DNA from: Anaerovibrio lipolyticus LB2005
GTDB taxonomy: Bacteria > Bacillota > Negativicutes > Selenomonadales > Selenomonadaceae
Assembly: GCF_000621545.1 (NCBI RefSeq)
Contig: NZ_JHYA01000001.1
Coordinates: 124,001 to 188,000 of the forward strand
Length of the DNA stretch: 64,000 bases
Direction: 5' to 3'
The position numbers were made by a program, and so were the translations under genes. The notes under the pieces are model-generated. The model saw only the letters and a list, made by a program, of their open reading frames with translations. It was not told the origin of the DNA and made no database searches. Positions 19,605 to 30,300 of this stretch are shown in pieces; positions within the stretch are counted from its first letter, which is position 1; every line of letters begins with the position of its first letter.

Positions 19605-19628
19605 ATATAATGAAAGATTTCATTATAT
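19605..19628. promoter_or_regulatory. inverted repeat over the lctP promoter (possible operator)
   Basis: ATATAATGAAA-GA-TTTCATTATAT is a perfect 11-bp inverted repeat. It overlaps the lctP -10 box and its expected start site, a position suited to a repressor such as an LldR/LutR-type protein. The regulator is unknown. Confidence 0.5.
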
Positions 19629-19659
19629 TATATGAATGAAATGCAAGGAGATGATATAT

Positions 19660-21297
19660 GTGTTAGCACTTGTTGCCGCAATACCAATTATTATTACCAT
19701 TATTCTTACGGTAGGCGTAAACATGCCAGCTAAGAAGGTTCTTCCAATCGCTTGGCTTTCCATCTGTTTAATCGGTCTTTTCTATTGGCAAATGGATATG
19801 CTCCATGTTACCGCGTATACAATTACCGGTTTCCTGGGATCTATTGATACACTGCTGATTATCTTTGGTGCTATTTTACTTATGAACATGCTGAACGAGG
19901 CTGGAGCAATGCACAGAATTGAAGCAATGTTCAATGGTATTTCCGAAGATGCCCGTATCCAATTAGTAATTGTAGGTTATGGTCTTTCCGCATTTATCGA
20001 GGGTGCTGCAGGTTTTGGTACTCCACCAGCAATCTGCGCTCCACTGCTGATTGGTCTTGGTTTCCCTCCAATGGCAGCAGCTACTGCCTGCCTGATATTG
20101 GATTCACCGCCAGTATCCTTCGGTGCTGCCGGTACACCAACCAACTCTGCAGCAGAGATTTTGAAGGACACGCTTCCTACTATTGGTGTAACAGATTTGG
20201 AAGCGTGGAAGCTTGACTTATCATGGGCATCCGCTGTTGGTCTTGCAGCAGGAACCTTCTTCGTAATCATGGTTGTTTTGGCCCTGGTTACCAGACAGTA
20301 CAGCGAGGAGAAATCCTTCTTCAAGCATTCCCTGCCAATGGTTCCATTTGTATTATTCACAACTGTAGTATTTGATGTTGTTTATCTTATCGTTGCAAAA
20401 TTCATTGGCTCTGAGCTGGTATCTATTTGCGCCGGTGCAGTAACTATATTTGCCACTATCGGTGCTGCCAAGGCTGGTTTCTTGGTACCAGGTAGTACAT
20501 GGCGTTTCCCTGGTACTGAGAGGAAAACTGAGACTAAGGCCGATACTAACGATGATAAGCCTTCCATGTCCCTCTTAAAGGCTTGGACTCCTTATCTTCT
20601 CATTGCTCTTTGGTTGGTACTTACCAGAATTCCAGAAATTGGTCTCAAGGGTATTATTACCAGCTTTGTATTCTCCATGAACAATATCATGGGTGTTGAA
20701 GGTGCCGGCTTTGCCATGAAATACTTCAACAACCCTGGTTTATTCCCATTCGTATTAGTTGTATTAATTTCTATACCTTTCTATGGACTTAACGCAACTC
20801 AGGTTAAGGGTATCGTAAAGAAATCCTACAATCAGCTTTACGGTGCTACCATCGCCCTGCTCTTCGGCTTTGCAATGGTATACATTTATCGTTACTCCAA
20901 TGCTAATCCACTTGGTTGGGATTCCATGCTGGTATCCATGGCAAAGGGTATGGCTGATTTGGCAGGTGCCAATTATGTATTCGTTGCACCATTCATTGGT
21001 ACCATCGGTGCATTTATGTTTGGTTCCAACACAGTATCCAATATCATGTTTACCCCACTCCAGTTCGAGACTGCAACCATCCTGAATATACCTCAGGTAT
21101 TTATCGTTGCCCTCCAGAACCAGGGTGGTGCTATTGGTAACATCGTCTGCATCAACAACATCGTTGCCGTTTGTGCGACGACGGGTATAATAGGTGCGGA
21201 AGGTAAGCTTATAAAAGCTGCTTCCCTGCCGTGGGTAGTCTGGTACATAGTGCTGATGGCTGCAATGCTTGGTGCAGTAGCATTTGGAATTATTTAA
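19660..21297 (+). CDS. lctP: L-lactate permease
   Basis: LctP family permeases take up lactate (or glycolate) with protons; this gene is divergent from the lactate-oxidation operon it would feed. The protein is very hydrophobic with about 13 membrane segments and has the family hallmarks GYGLSAFIEGAAGFGTPPAI near residue 110 and FMFGSNTVSNIMF near 445. I chose the GTG at 19660 (MLALVAA..., 545 residues): AAGGAG lies 9 nt upstream, whereas the ATGs at 19636 and 19651 are too far from or too close to it. It is the only large plus-strand gene of the window. Confidence 0.93.
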   Translation: MLALVAAIPIIITIILTVGVNMPAKKVLPIAWLSICLIGLFYWQMDMLHVTAYTITGFLGSIDTLLIIFGAILLMNMLNEAGAMHRIEAMFNGISEDARIQLVIVGYGLSAFIEGAAGFGTPPAICAPLLIGLGFPPMAAATACLILDSPPVSFGAAGTPTNSAAEILKDTLPTIGVTDLEAWKLDLSWASAVGLAAGTFFVIMVVLALVTRQYSEEKSFFKHSLPMVPFVLFTTVVFDVVYLIVAKFIGSELVSICAGAVTIFATIGAAKAGFLVPGSTWRFPGTERKTETKADTNDDKPSMSLLKAWTPYLLIALWLVLTRIPEIGLKGIITSFVFSMNNIMGVEGAGFAMKYFNNPGLFPFVLVVLISIPFYGLNATQVKGIVKKSYNQLYGATIALLFGFAMVYIYRYSNANPLGWDSMLVSMAKGMADLAGANYVFVAPFIGTIGAFMFGSNTVSNIMFTPLQFETATILNIPQVFIVALQNQGGAIGNIVCINNIVAVCATTGIIGAEGKLIKAASLPWVVWYIVLMAAMLGAVAFGII

Positions 21298-21330
21298 CCC
21301 CAGTTAGTAAAAGCAATCTTTAGTTAGTGG

Positions 21331-21355
21331 GTGGTCTGCCACCCCGACAGACCAC
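21331..21355 (+). terminator. hairpin after lctP
   Basis: GTGGTCTG / CAGACCAC, an 8-bp stem with a 9-nt loop, lies 33 bp after the lctP stop. The following TTATT is a weak T-run, so it may act together with the next hairpin. Confidence 0.55.
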
Positions 21356-21390
21356 TTATTAAATATTCCCTTTATCTAACAACCCAAATA

Positions 21391-21421
21391 AAAACTCGCT
21401 GTCTCCCCGACAGCGAGTTTT
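21391..21421. terminator. bidirectional terminator between lctP and secF
   Basis: AAAACTCGCTGTC-TCCCC-GACAGCGAGTTTT is a perfect 13-bp stem with A-runs on one side and T-runs on the other, so it can stop transcription from lctP (plus) and from the sec operon (minus). Confidence 0.92.
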
Positions 21422-21464
21422 TATTTGCGAACGTATAATTACTTCATAAGCATTACACATAAAT

Positions 21465-21598
21465 ATAGGGAAGGCTATATTCGGAGCGCTCTCGCTCACT
21501 ATTTCACATAACGGATACTAAGTTCGTCCTTCGCTTTCAGCTTGGATTCACTAAGTACCGATATGAAATGCCTCCGAATATGTGACACTTCCCTATTT
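21465..21598. repeat. long nested inverted repeat (MITE-like element)
   Basis: The outer arms pair as AGGGAAG plus ATATTCGGAG on the left with CTCCGAATAT plus CTTCCCT on the right. Inside, ATTTCA...CGG.TAC.TAAG pairs with CTTAG-type sequence at 21551-21570. The whole 134 bp can fold into one long imperfect hairpin with a loop near 21523-21550. There is no coding frame. It lies between the secF stop and the bidirectional terminator. Confidence 0.6.
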
Positions 21599-21614
21599 AT
21601 TATTCAACTAAGCT

Positions 21615-22571
21615 TTATGCTTCAGTGGTAGCTGGCTTGTTGCTGTTGCCAGATTTCTTGCTTTCCGAAATATTACGCATGGTTACCCACAATGGGCTTG
21701 CGATGAAGATTGAGGAATAACAGCCGCTGAAGAAGCCGCACAGCAGTGCAAAGGCGAAATCCTTGGTGGTATCGCCACCGAACCAGTACAGTGCAAAGGT
21801 TGTAAACAAGCAGGTAAACACGGTGTACAGGGAACGGGTCAAGGTCTGGTAAATACTGCGATTTGCCAGTTCAAATAAGTCACCGCCACGGCGGAAGTGG
21901 AGCTTCAAGTTCTCTCTGATACGGTCGAAAATTACGATGGTATCATTAATTGAATAACCTACGATAGTCAGGATTGCTGCCACAAAGGAGCTGTCCACCT
22001 GCTTCTGGGTGAATGAGAAGATACTCAGTACAATAAGAATATCATGCACCAGAGCAAGTACCGCAGATACACCGAAACGCCACTCAAAACGGTAAGAAAC
22101 ATACATGATGATCAGTACCCAGGAAATCAGGGTTGCCATAACAGCATCCATAATGAGCTCGCCACCAATGGTAGCACCTACTTTCTCCTCACGGAGAACA
22201 GTGTAGTCACCCACATCTTCCTTCAATGTTGCCATAACAGCCTTACGATCATTTTCCTCCAAATCAATGGTACGGATCATAACATCCTTGGAGGCCTCTA
22301 CGTTAGTAACATCACCAGAAAGCTGAATTGTAGCATTATCCAAGTTGTACTTTCTCAGTGAATCACGAATTTCCGGAAGAGTAACTTCCTTTTCAAAACG
22401 CATATCAATGATGGTACCACCAGTAAAATCAATACCAAAGTTAAAGCCATTGGTAAACATACTGAAAATACCAGGAATAATTATGAGCAGGGAAATAGCG
22501 AACCAAATCTTGGAACGGCGCATGATATCAAATGGAATCTTCACCTGCTGTTCAACAGTCTTCTTAGCCAA
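21615..22571 (-). CDS. secF: protein translocase subunit SecF
   Basis: SecF pairs with SecD in the membrane and uses the proton gradient to pull secreted proteins out of SecYEG. The 318-residue protein has an N-terminal membrane segment followed by FNFGIDFTGGTIIDMRF, a periplasmic domain, and five further membrane helices including VGYSINDTIVIFDRIREN near residue 205. The start overlaps the secD stop by 8 bp. Confidence 0.95.
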   Translation of the reverse strand: MAKKTVEQQVKIPFDIMRRSKIWFAISLLIIIPGIFSMFTNGFNFGIDFTGGTIIDMRFEKEVTLPEIRDSLRKYNLDNATIQLSGDVTNVEASKDVMIRTIDLEENDRKAVMATLKEDVGDYTVLREEKVGATIGGELIMDAVMATLISWVLIIMYVSYRFEWRFGVSAVLALVHDILIVLSIFSFTQKQVDSSFVAAILTIVGYSINDTIVIFDRIRENLKLHFRRGGDLFELANRSIYQTLTRSLYTVFTCLFTTFALYWFGGDTTKDFAFALLCGFFSGCYSSIFIASPLWVTMRNISESKKSGNSNKPATTEA

Positions 22572-23817
22572 GCTTGGTCACCTCCTCCTTCTCCTTTGCC
22601 ACATTGGTCAATCCATAACCATAAATGGCAGGATTTTTAAAGAGCTGTGCTGCGATCAGATTCTTACACATAAACTGGGTAAGGGTAATAGCTGTAAACA
22701 TGGACAGTACAACACCAAGACCAAGGGTAATTGCAAAGCCCTTGATACTTCCTGTACCAAAGCAGAACAGCACTGCAGAGGCGATGATAGTAGTAATATT
22801 GGAGTCGAAAATTGTGGTAAAGGCACGCTCAAAGCCTGCATCCATAGCAAGTCGCATGGTTTTACCCACACGGAATTCTTCCTTAAAATGCTCAAATATA
22901 AGCACGTTGGCATCTACCGCCATACCAATTGACAGGATAATACCAGCTACACCTGGAAGTGTAAGGGTTGCATCCAGCATCTTTAAGCTAAAGAGCAAAA
23001 TAATAACATAAGCCATCAATGCAATATCTGCAATAAGACCTGGCAAACGATAGAACAAAATCATAAAGAGAACTACGGCACCGAGGCCAATAGCAAAGGC
23101 ATAAACGGATTTATCCTTGGAGTCCTGACCAAGGGAAGGACCTACAGTACGGGTTTCAATGATGTTAACCTTTACTGGCAGAGAACCACTTCTCAGGAGA
23201 ATTGCCAGATTGTGGGCTTCCTCCAAGGTCTTGTTACCAGTAATAACAGCCTTGCCGCCCATAATAGGCTCATTTACACGTGGATTTGTAAGTACCTCGC
23301 CATCCAAAAGAATAGCAATGTTGCGGCCCACATTCTTGGTGGTCAAATCAGCGAATTTCTCGCCGCCTTCAGGGCTGAATTCCAGCTCAACCAAGTTCTG
23401 GCCCTGCTGGTCAGTCTGCTCACGGGCATCCTTCAGATCAGTACCAGTAAGAACTGTCTCGCCCTTGTCGTTCTTGAATTCCAGCATTGCGGTCTTACCA
23501 ATCACCTGAATTGCCTTATCAGGATCCTTGATACCAGGCAGCTCAATGATAATACGGCGCTCACCCTGACGCTGTACAATAGGCTCTGCCAGACCTAACT
23601 CATTAACTCGTTTTTCCATGATTCGTACTACACGATCCATGGCATCACCATTTACAGGTGCTTCCGGGGTGTCTTCAGCTTCCAGAACTACATGGGTACC
23701 ACCCTGCAGGTCAAGGCCCTGTCTGATGGACTTTGCCAAAGGACCAACGAAGGTGAAGAAAACACCAACGATGATAACAATAGCAGCCAGAAGCTTTAAT
23801 AAACTATCCTTTCTCAA
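22564..23817 (-). CDS. secD: protein translocase subunit SecD
   Basis: SecD is the larger partner of SecF. Visible are the first membrane helix, RQGLDLQGGTHVVLEA near residue 33, the P1-type periplasmic domain with RVNELGLAEPIVQRQG, and the C-terminal membrane helices including GMAVDANVLIFEHFKEE near residue 305. At 417 residues it is the compact Firmicutes-type form. It lies 25 bp downstream of the 5-formyltetrahydrofolate cyclo-ligase gene. Confidence 0.95.
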   Translation of the reverse strand: MRKDSLLKLLAAIVIIVGVFFTFVGPLAKSIRQGLDLQGGTHVVLEAEDTPEAPVNGDAMDRVVRIMEKRVNELGLAEPIVQRQGERRIIIELPGIKDPDKAIQVIGKTAMLEFKNDKGETVLTGTDLKDAREQTDQQGQNLVELEFSPEGGEKFADLTTKNVGRNIAILLDGEVLTNPRVNEPIMGGKAVITGNKTLEEAHNLAILLRSGSLPVKVNIIETRTVGPSLGQDSKDKSVYAFAIGLGAVVLFMILFYRLPGLIADIALMAYVIILLFSLKMLDATLTLPGVAGIILSIGMAVDANVLIFEHFKEEFRVGKTMRLAMDAGFERAFTTIFDSNITTIIASAVLFCFGTGSIKGFAITLGLGVVLSMFTAITLTQFMCKNLIAAQLFKNPAIYGYGLTNVAKEKEEVTKLG

Positions 23818-23842
23818 CTACTTTATCCTTCTTTCGAATTAT

Positions 23843-24433
23843 TTATTTGGAACATTTTATAATTCCATTATGTGTAAGAAGATAATCCACGGGAATATCA
23901 TGGTCCATAACCTTAATTTCATCCATAAGCTGACACTCATAGGCCACTGCCACCAATGCAGCATTTCGAACCTTCTTAAGGAATATGTCATAAAATCCAC
24001 CGCCCAGACCAAGACGATGTCCCTCTTTGTCAAAGGCCGCACCGGGAACCACCACGAAATCAATTTCCACAGGATTTACTTCGTGATAATTATCCACGCT
24101 TACAGAAGGAATATCCCAATAACCAGGCTTCAGCTCATCTAAGCTGTTCAGTCTGGCAGCTGTCATAATGCGGGTCTTTGGCTCAGCAATATATGGAACG
24201 CAGAGCTTCTTCCTATCTGCCAGCACCTGGTTCAATATTTCCCTGGTCTGAACTTCATCTTCCACTGAAACATAACAAAAAACGCAGGAGGCTTGTTTAT
24301 ACAGCTCAAAATCCCTAAGCTGCTTAAATATCCCATGGCTTTCAGCCACCCGCCTTTCCGGGCGCATGGCCCGTCTTTTAATAAGAGCTGTTTTTCTAAG
24401 CTCTTTTTTCAAAAGATTAAGGTCTTTCTCCAT
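23843..24433 (-). CDS. 5-formyltetrahydrofolate cyclo-ligase
   Basis: This enzyme converts 5-formyl-THF to 5,10-methenyl-THF with ATP. The family motif is seen as HRLGLGGGFYD near residue 150, with VPGAAFD just before it and a basic N-terminus (KKELRKTALIKRRAM) matching the ATP-binding start. At 196 residues it is full length. Its start codon overlaps the yajC stop (ATGATG-type overlap), so it is co-translated inside the tgt-yajC-secD-secF operon, a place where it has no obvious functional link. Confidence 0.92.
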   Translation of the reverse strand: MEKDLNLLKKELRKTALIKRRAMRPERRVAESHGIFKQLRDFELYKQASCVFCYVSVEDEVQTREILNQVLADRKKLCVPYIAEPKTRIMTAARLNSLDELKPGYWDIPSVSVDNYHEVNPVEIDFVVVPGAAFDKEGHRLGLGGGFYDIFLKKVRNAALVAVAYECQLMDEIKVMDHDIPVDYLLTHNGIIKCSK

Positions 24434-24801
24434 TATTCCTTATCCTTTGCGTCATCCAAATCGGTCTTTTCCGCAGTGTCATTATTGGCAGGAGTTCCGG
24501 ACATAAGCTCCTTACGCTCCTCCTCACTGCCCACAATAGCTGTAGCAATCATGGACTTGGCAACTTCAATTACCACGCCCTCAGCGACCTCCAGCATAAT
24601 GGTGGCCTCCTTGACCATATCCACTTTGCCATAAATGCCGCCCCGGGTTACCACCCTAGTACCGCGCTTCAGCTTGGACACCATATCCTGCTGCTTTTCC
24701 TGCTGTTTCTTCTGAGGACGATAAAGCAGCACATAAAACAGGATAACCATCAAAATGACCGGTGCTGCTCCACCAAGTCCGAAGAAATCTTCCCCCATCA
24801 T
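24433..24801 (-). CDS. yajC: preprotein translocase accessory subunit YajC
   Basis: YajC is a small single-span membrane protein associated with SecDF. It has one N-terminal helix (APVILMVILFYVLLYRPQKKQQ) with the conserved RPQ motif, then a small domain (LKRGTRVVTRGGIYGKV). The tail beyond residue 95 is acidic and unstructured. It sits between tgt (33-bp gap) and the cyclo-ligase gene. Confidence 0.93.
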   Translation of the reverse strand: MMGEDFFGLGGAAPVILMVILFYVLLYRPQKKQQEKQQDMVSKLKRGTRVVTRGGIYGKVDMVKEATIMLEVAEGVVIEVAKSMIATAIVGSEEERKELMSGTPANNDTAEKTDLDDAKDKE

Positions 24802-24834
24802 ATTACCCCCTTAATCTGCTATTTTGCAGAATAA

Positions 24835-25986
<1,152 letters not shown>

Positions 25987-26056
25987 TCATTAGTATTTTC
26001 ACAGTGTTTAGATAAGTAATTCATTAAACACTCTAACTGAAATATCATAACATAAA

Positions 26057-26094
26057 AAGCCTGTTCTTTCAACAATAGTCAAAAGAACAGGCTT
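26057..26094 (-). terminator. terminator after the MFS gene
   Basis: AAGCCTGTTCTTT / AAAGAACAGGCTT, a perfect 13-bp stem with a 12-nt loop, is followed by TTTTTATG on the minus strand. Confidence 0.88.
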
Positions 26095-26110
26095 CTGTAC
26101 AACGAAAATC

Positions 26111-27283
26111 TTATGCTTCCCTATAGGGAGTAAGAATAATCATGGCAATGGACAAAAATACTGGTACTATGCTAATCAAAAGGGCGGTTTCAAGACCGAT
26201 ATAATCCCCCAATACAGCAGTAACTGCCGCACCAATACTGCCAATACCATAGCAAAGGCCCATCATCATGCCGCTGGCCACCCCGATAAACTGAGGCATC
26301 AGATGACCAGTCCATACTATAGAGCTTGGCTGTGGTGCCATCAAAAGGGCCCCAGCCAAAAACAGGGCAATGATAGCTACCATACTGTCATTTGGCATCA
26401 AAAAGAAATAGATAACAGGAGCCAATGATAAAATCAATGAATAGGCCATTACTTTTTTATGATTGGTTCTGTCCCCTATCTCACCGCCAAATAAACCTCC
26501 AAGAGCCGAACCCACCAGAAAGACTCCCAAAAGAGTACCTGACATTACAGGAGATATTCCCTTGCTTTGCATGAGCAGAGGCAGAAATGTAACCACACAT
26601 ACATGGGTCCAGCACCTAAACCCCATAGCCAAATTCAACCGCACCACATCTATATTCCGCAGAATGCTCTTAAAATCAGTTTCCACGGCTTCATCAGATG
26701 GCTTTTGACTTCTGGATGGCAGATTCCACAAATTAGTAAAAACGTATGCTGCCGCCAGTAAAACACCTGGAATAATCAACACTGGCAAGCTCTCCAGAGG
26801 ATAGCGATCTAAAAAGGCTACCACTAACACAGGAGCCAGGGCGAAACCAATATTGCCCCCAGCCACATAAAAGGACACGGAACGGCCCATGTTCATCTTG
26901 CTGCTGACCTTCCTTAGAAGGGATGTACCTAAAGGATGATAAGCGGACACGGCCACTCCCAAAAGGGCGCACAACAAAAACAATACAGGCTTATTAGGAG
27001 CATAGCCAACAACACACATAAACACCCCGGCCAGAGACACCGCATATACCATGGTCTTGCTAAAATTATGCTTATCAAAAAAATAGCCGAAAATAGGCTG
27101 TAATAGATTGGAAGTTATGGACAGCACCATAACCAAAAGGCCGCACATGGTAAGGGACATATCCATTCGCACCATGATTATTGGCAAAAGCACCGGGAGA
27201 AAATTATTATAGAAATCAACCATAAAATGACCCCCGGCCAGAAGAAATACCCCCGCCTTAGGTCCACATTTTATCTCGCCCAT
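26111..27283 (-). CDS. MFS transporter, fosmidomycin-resistance (Fsr) type
   Basis: A 390-residue, 12-helix major facilitator. The N-terminus GGHFMVDFYNNFLPVLLPII and QPIFGYFFDKH after helix 2 match the Fsr subfamily, whose characterised member exports fosmidomycin; the natural substrate here is unknown. GEIGDRTNHKK marks the second half's loop 8-9 motif. GAGGTTATTTTT precedes the ATG. It lies 34 bp after dnaE and could be read with it. Confidence 0.8.
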   Translation of the reverse strand: MGEIKCGPKAGVFLLAGGHFMVDFYNNFLPVLLPIIMVRMDMSLTMCGLLVMVLSITSNLLQPIFGYFFDKHNFSKTMVYAVSLAGVFMCVVGYAPNKPVLFLLCALLGVAVSAYHPLGTSLLRKVSSKMNMGRSVSFYVAGGNIGFALAPVLVVAFLDRYPLESLPVLIIPGVLLAAAYVFTNLWNLPSRSQKPSDEAVETDFKSILRNIDVVRLNLAMGFRCWTHVCVVTFLPLLMQSKGISPVMSGTLLGVFLVGSALGGLFGGEIGDRTNHKKVMAYSLILSLAPVIYFFLMPNDSMVAIIALFLAGALLMAPQPSSIVWTGHLMPQFIGVASGMMMGLCYGIGSIGAAVTAVLGDYIGLETALLISIVPVFLSIAMIILTPYREA

Positions 27284-27316
27284 AAAAATAACCTCAACTT
27301 TCTAGTTATCCGATGC

Positions 27317-30300
27317 TTATCTGGTTTTGACACAGTCATCCCCAAGAATTTCCTTCAGCAGAGAAATAGCTTCCTCTGAACCATCAATCCACATAGCCCG
27401 CTCTGTCTTAATAACCTTCTTGCGGTCTGAATAATAAATATATACGATATGATCTCCCTGATGAGTAGACAGTACATCCTTCACTGCCTTAAACACTGCC
27501 TCATTTTCATGGGCAGCACTAATGGCAATGTATATGTCCGGCTTATAATCCTTCAGCAGACAAACCCTATCCGCCAAAACCTTTATTCCATCATCAGTAA
27601 AGTTTACCTTACCAGCCACCATAACAGCAGAATCAGGCTCCAGGGCATTGACACATTGATAGAAAACCTTTGGGAACACCACCACTTCAATGGAATGGGA
27701 GAAATCCTCCACCTCTGCAAAGCACATGGTATCACCTTTTTTCGTGGCAATACGCTTGGCACTTACCACCATGCCCCCCAGCTTCACCGTCTTGCCGTCT
27801 CTTACCTTCCCGGCCAAAATATCACTTATGCGAGTGAAACCATTAAGAACATCAGAATACTCATCTAATGGATGGCCTGTAATATAAAAGCCCGTGATTT
27901 CCTTTTCCCACATGAGCATTATGCTGCGATCCACCTCAGGAATATCCGGAAGCTTGACCTCAGTAACGTCATTTAAAACCTCATCATCAAAGAGTCCCAT
28001 CTGTCCTGTGGCCTTGTCCTTTTGTGACACAGCCGCCGCATCTACAGTTTTGGACAACACCTCCAAAAGCTGTGAACGTCTTGCGCCAATAGAATCAAAA
28101 GCACCGCATTTAATAAGGCTTTCAATAACTCGCTTATTAATGGTACGCATATCAATACGAAGGCAAAAATCAGTGAGTGATGTAAATGGTCCTCCATTGC
28201 TGCGTTCTTCTTCCAGGTTCTGCAAAGCGGCATCACCAACATTTTTTACTGCAGCCAAACCAAAGCGAATGGCATTGCCATCAACACTGAAGTTTACCGA
28301 GCTGGCATTTATATCAGGTGGCAGCACTGCAATACCCATACGACGGCACTGCTCAATATATACGCTTACTTTGTCGGTGGTATCCATAACACTGGTAAGC
28401 ATTGCCGCCATGAATTCCTCTGGATAATTGGCCTTTAAATAAGCTGTCTGCCAAGCCACATAGGCGTAGGCCGCACTATGGGACTTATTGAAGCCATAGT
28501 CTGCAAAGTGAGTCAGCAAATCAAATATCTTATTGGCCAGGTCAGCATCAATACCATTGCTATCACAGCCCTTAAGGAAATTTTCCTTCTGGGCCATCAA
28601 AATAGCCGCTTTTTTCTTACCCATGGCACGACGGAGAAGATCCGCCTGTCCCAAGGTAAACCCAGCCAGCACCTGTACTATCTGCATTACCTGCTCCTGA
28701 TAGAGCACCACGCCAAAGGTTTCCTTAAGAATAGGCTCCAGCAGTGGGTGCATATAAGTTACTTCCTTTGTTCCATGACGGCCGGCAATAAAGTCATCCA
28801 CCATGCCGCTGCCCAAAGGCCCCGGACGATAAAGAGCCACCAGCGGAATAAGGTCTGTAAAGCCCTCTGGCTTAAGCTCCTTAATGATATTGGTCATGCC
28901 GCTGGATTCCATCTGGAACACAGCCCCAGTAAAGCCCTTACAAAGCATTTCAGAGGTTTTCTTATCCACCAGAGGAATGGTTCTTAAATCCACATCCACT
29001 CCCCGATTTTTTTTGATATTTTTTATGGCATCATCAAGAACCGTAAGGGTACGAAGGCCCAGGAAATCCATTTTCAGAAGTCCCAGCTCCTCCACATGGT
29101 CCTTGTCGTACTGGGTAACCAGTGTGCCGTCAGTCATCATTACAGGAAGATAATCTGTAAGAGGATTACGGGCAATCACAATACCCGCCGCATGGGTTGA
29201 GGAATGTCTTGGAAGCCCCTCCACTCCCATGGCAAAATCCAGCAGACGATGAACTTCCTCAGATTCATCATAAAGAGCCTTCAGCTCCTTGGTAGTATCC
29301 AAAGCCTTCTGAATGGTTATACCAAGCTCTGAAGGTACCAGCTTGGTGATCTTATTCATCTCACTGAAAGGCATATTCAGTGCACGGCCCACATCCTTGA
29401 TAGCGCCCTTGGCAGCTAAAGTACCAAAGGTAACAATCTGGGCCACATGATCCTCACCGTAGCGGCGTTTTACATACTCAATGACCTCTTCGCGGCGCAC
29501 ATAACAAAAGTCCACGTCTATATCAGGCATGGTTACGCGCTCAGGGTTGAGGAAGCGCTCAAAGAGCAGGGAATATTTAAGTGGGTCAATATCCGTAATC
29601 CCCAGCAAATAGGCTACAATACTGCCTGCCGCCGAGCCTCGACCCGGACCAACGGGAATATTCTCGCTGCGAGCATAATTTATAAAATCCCATACAATAA
29701 GAAAGTAGCTGTCAAAGCCCATGGTATGAATAACCCCAAGCTCGTACTCCAGACGATCACGGACTTCCTTGGTTTCCTCAGAATAATGGGATGAAAGGTT
29801 ATCCTCACACAGCTTTCTCAGATATTGCTCGTCCGTCATCCCCTCCGGCAATGGGAACAGTGGCAAATGGCGATTTTCAAAATCAAACTCCACATGACAG
29901 CGCTCAGCAATTTTTACCGTATTTGACATAGCCTCAGGGTATTCAGGGAAAAGCTGGGCCATTTCATCAGGGCTCTTAAGATAGAACTCCTGACCAAAAA
30001 ACTTCATGCGGCTGGGATCATCCACGGTTTTGCTCATCTGAATACAGAGAAGAATATCGTGGAACTCACTGGCCTCACGGGTCAGATAATGGGCATCATT
30101 TGTAGCCACCAAACCGATATTGTACTTTTGGGCAAGCTCAATAAGTCCCTTGTTGGCCTTAACCTCCTGCTCCATGCCGTGGTACTGAATTTCAATAAAG
30201 AAATTATCCTGGCCAAAAATCTCCAGATAATCCTGCAAGGACTTTTCCGCCCTGTCCATATCGCCACGGAGAATCCAGGAAGGAATTTCCCCCGCAATAC

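Larger units (their letters stand above)
19275..19659. other. divergent control region between lut operon and lctP
   Basis: These 385 bp contain no gene. They hold the lut promoter, the probable lctP -10 box (TATAAT at 19606-19611), a 13-bp direct repeat at both ends and an inverted repeat over the lctP promoter; each is listed separately. The central 200 bp are very AT-rich, as expected of a divergent regulatory region, and no regulator gene lies nearby. Confidence 0.7.
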
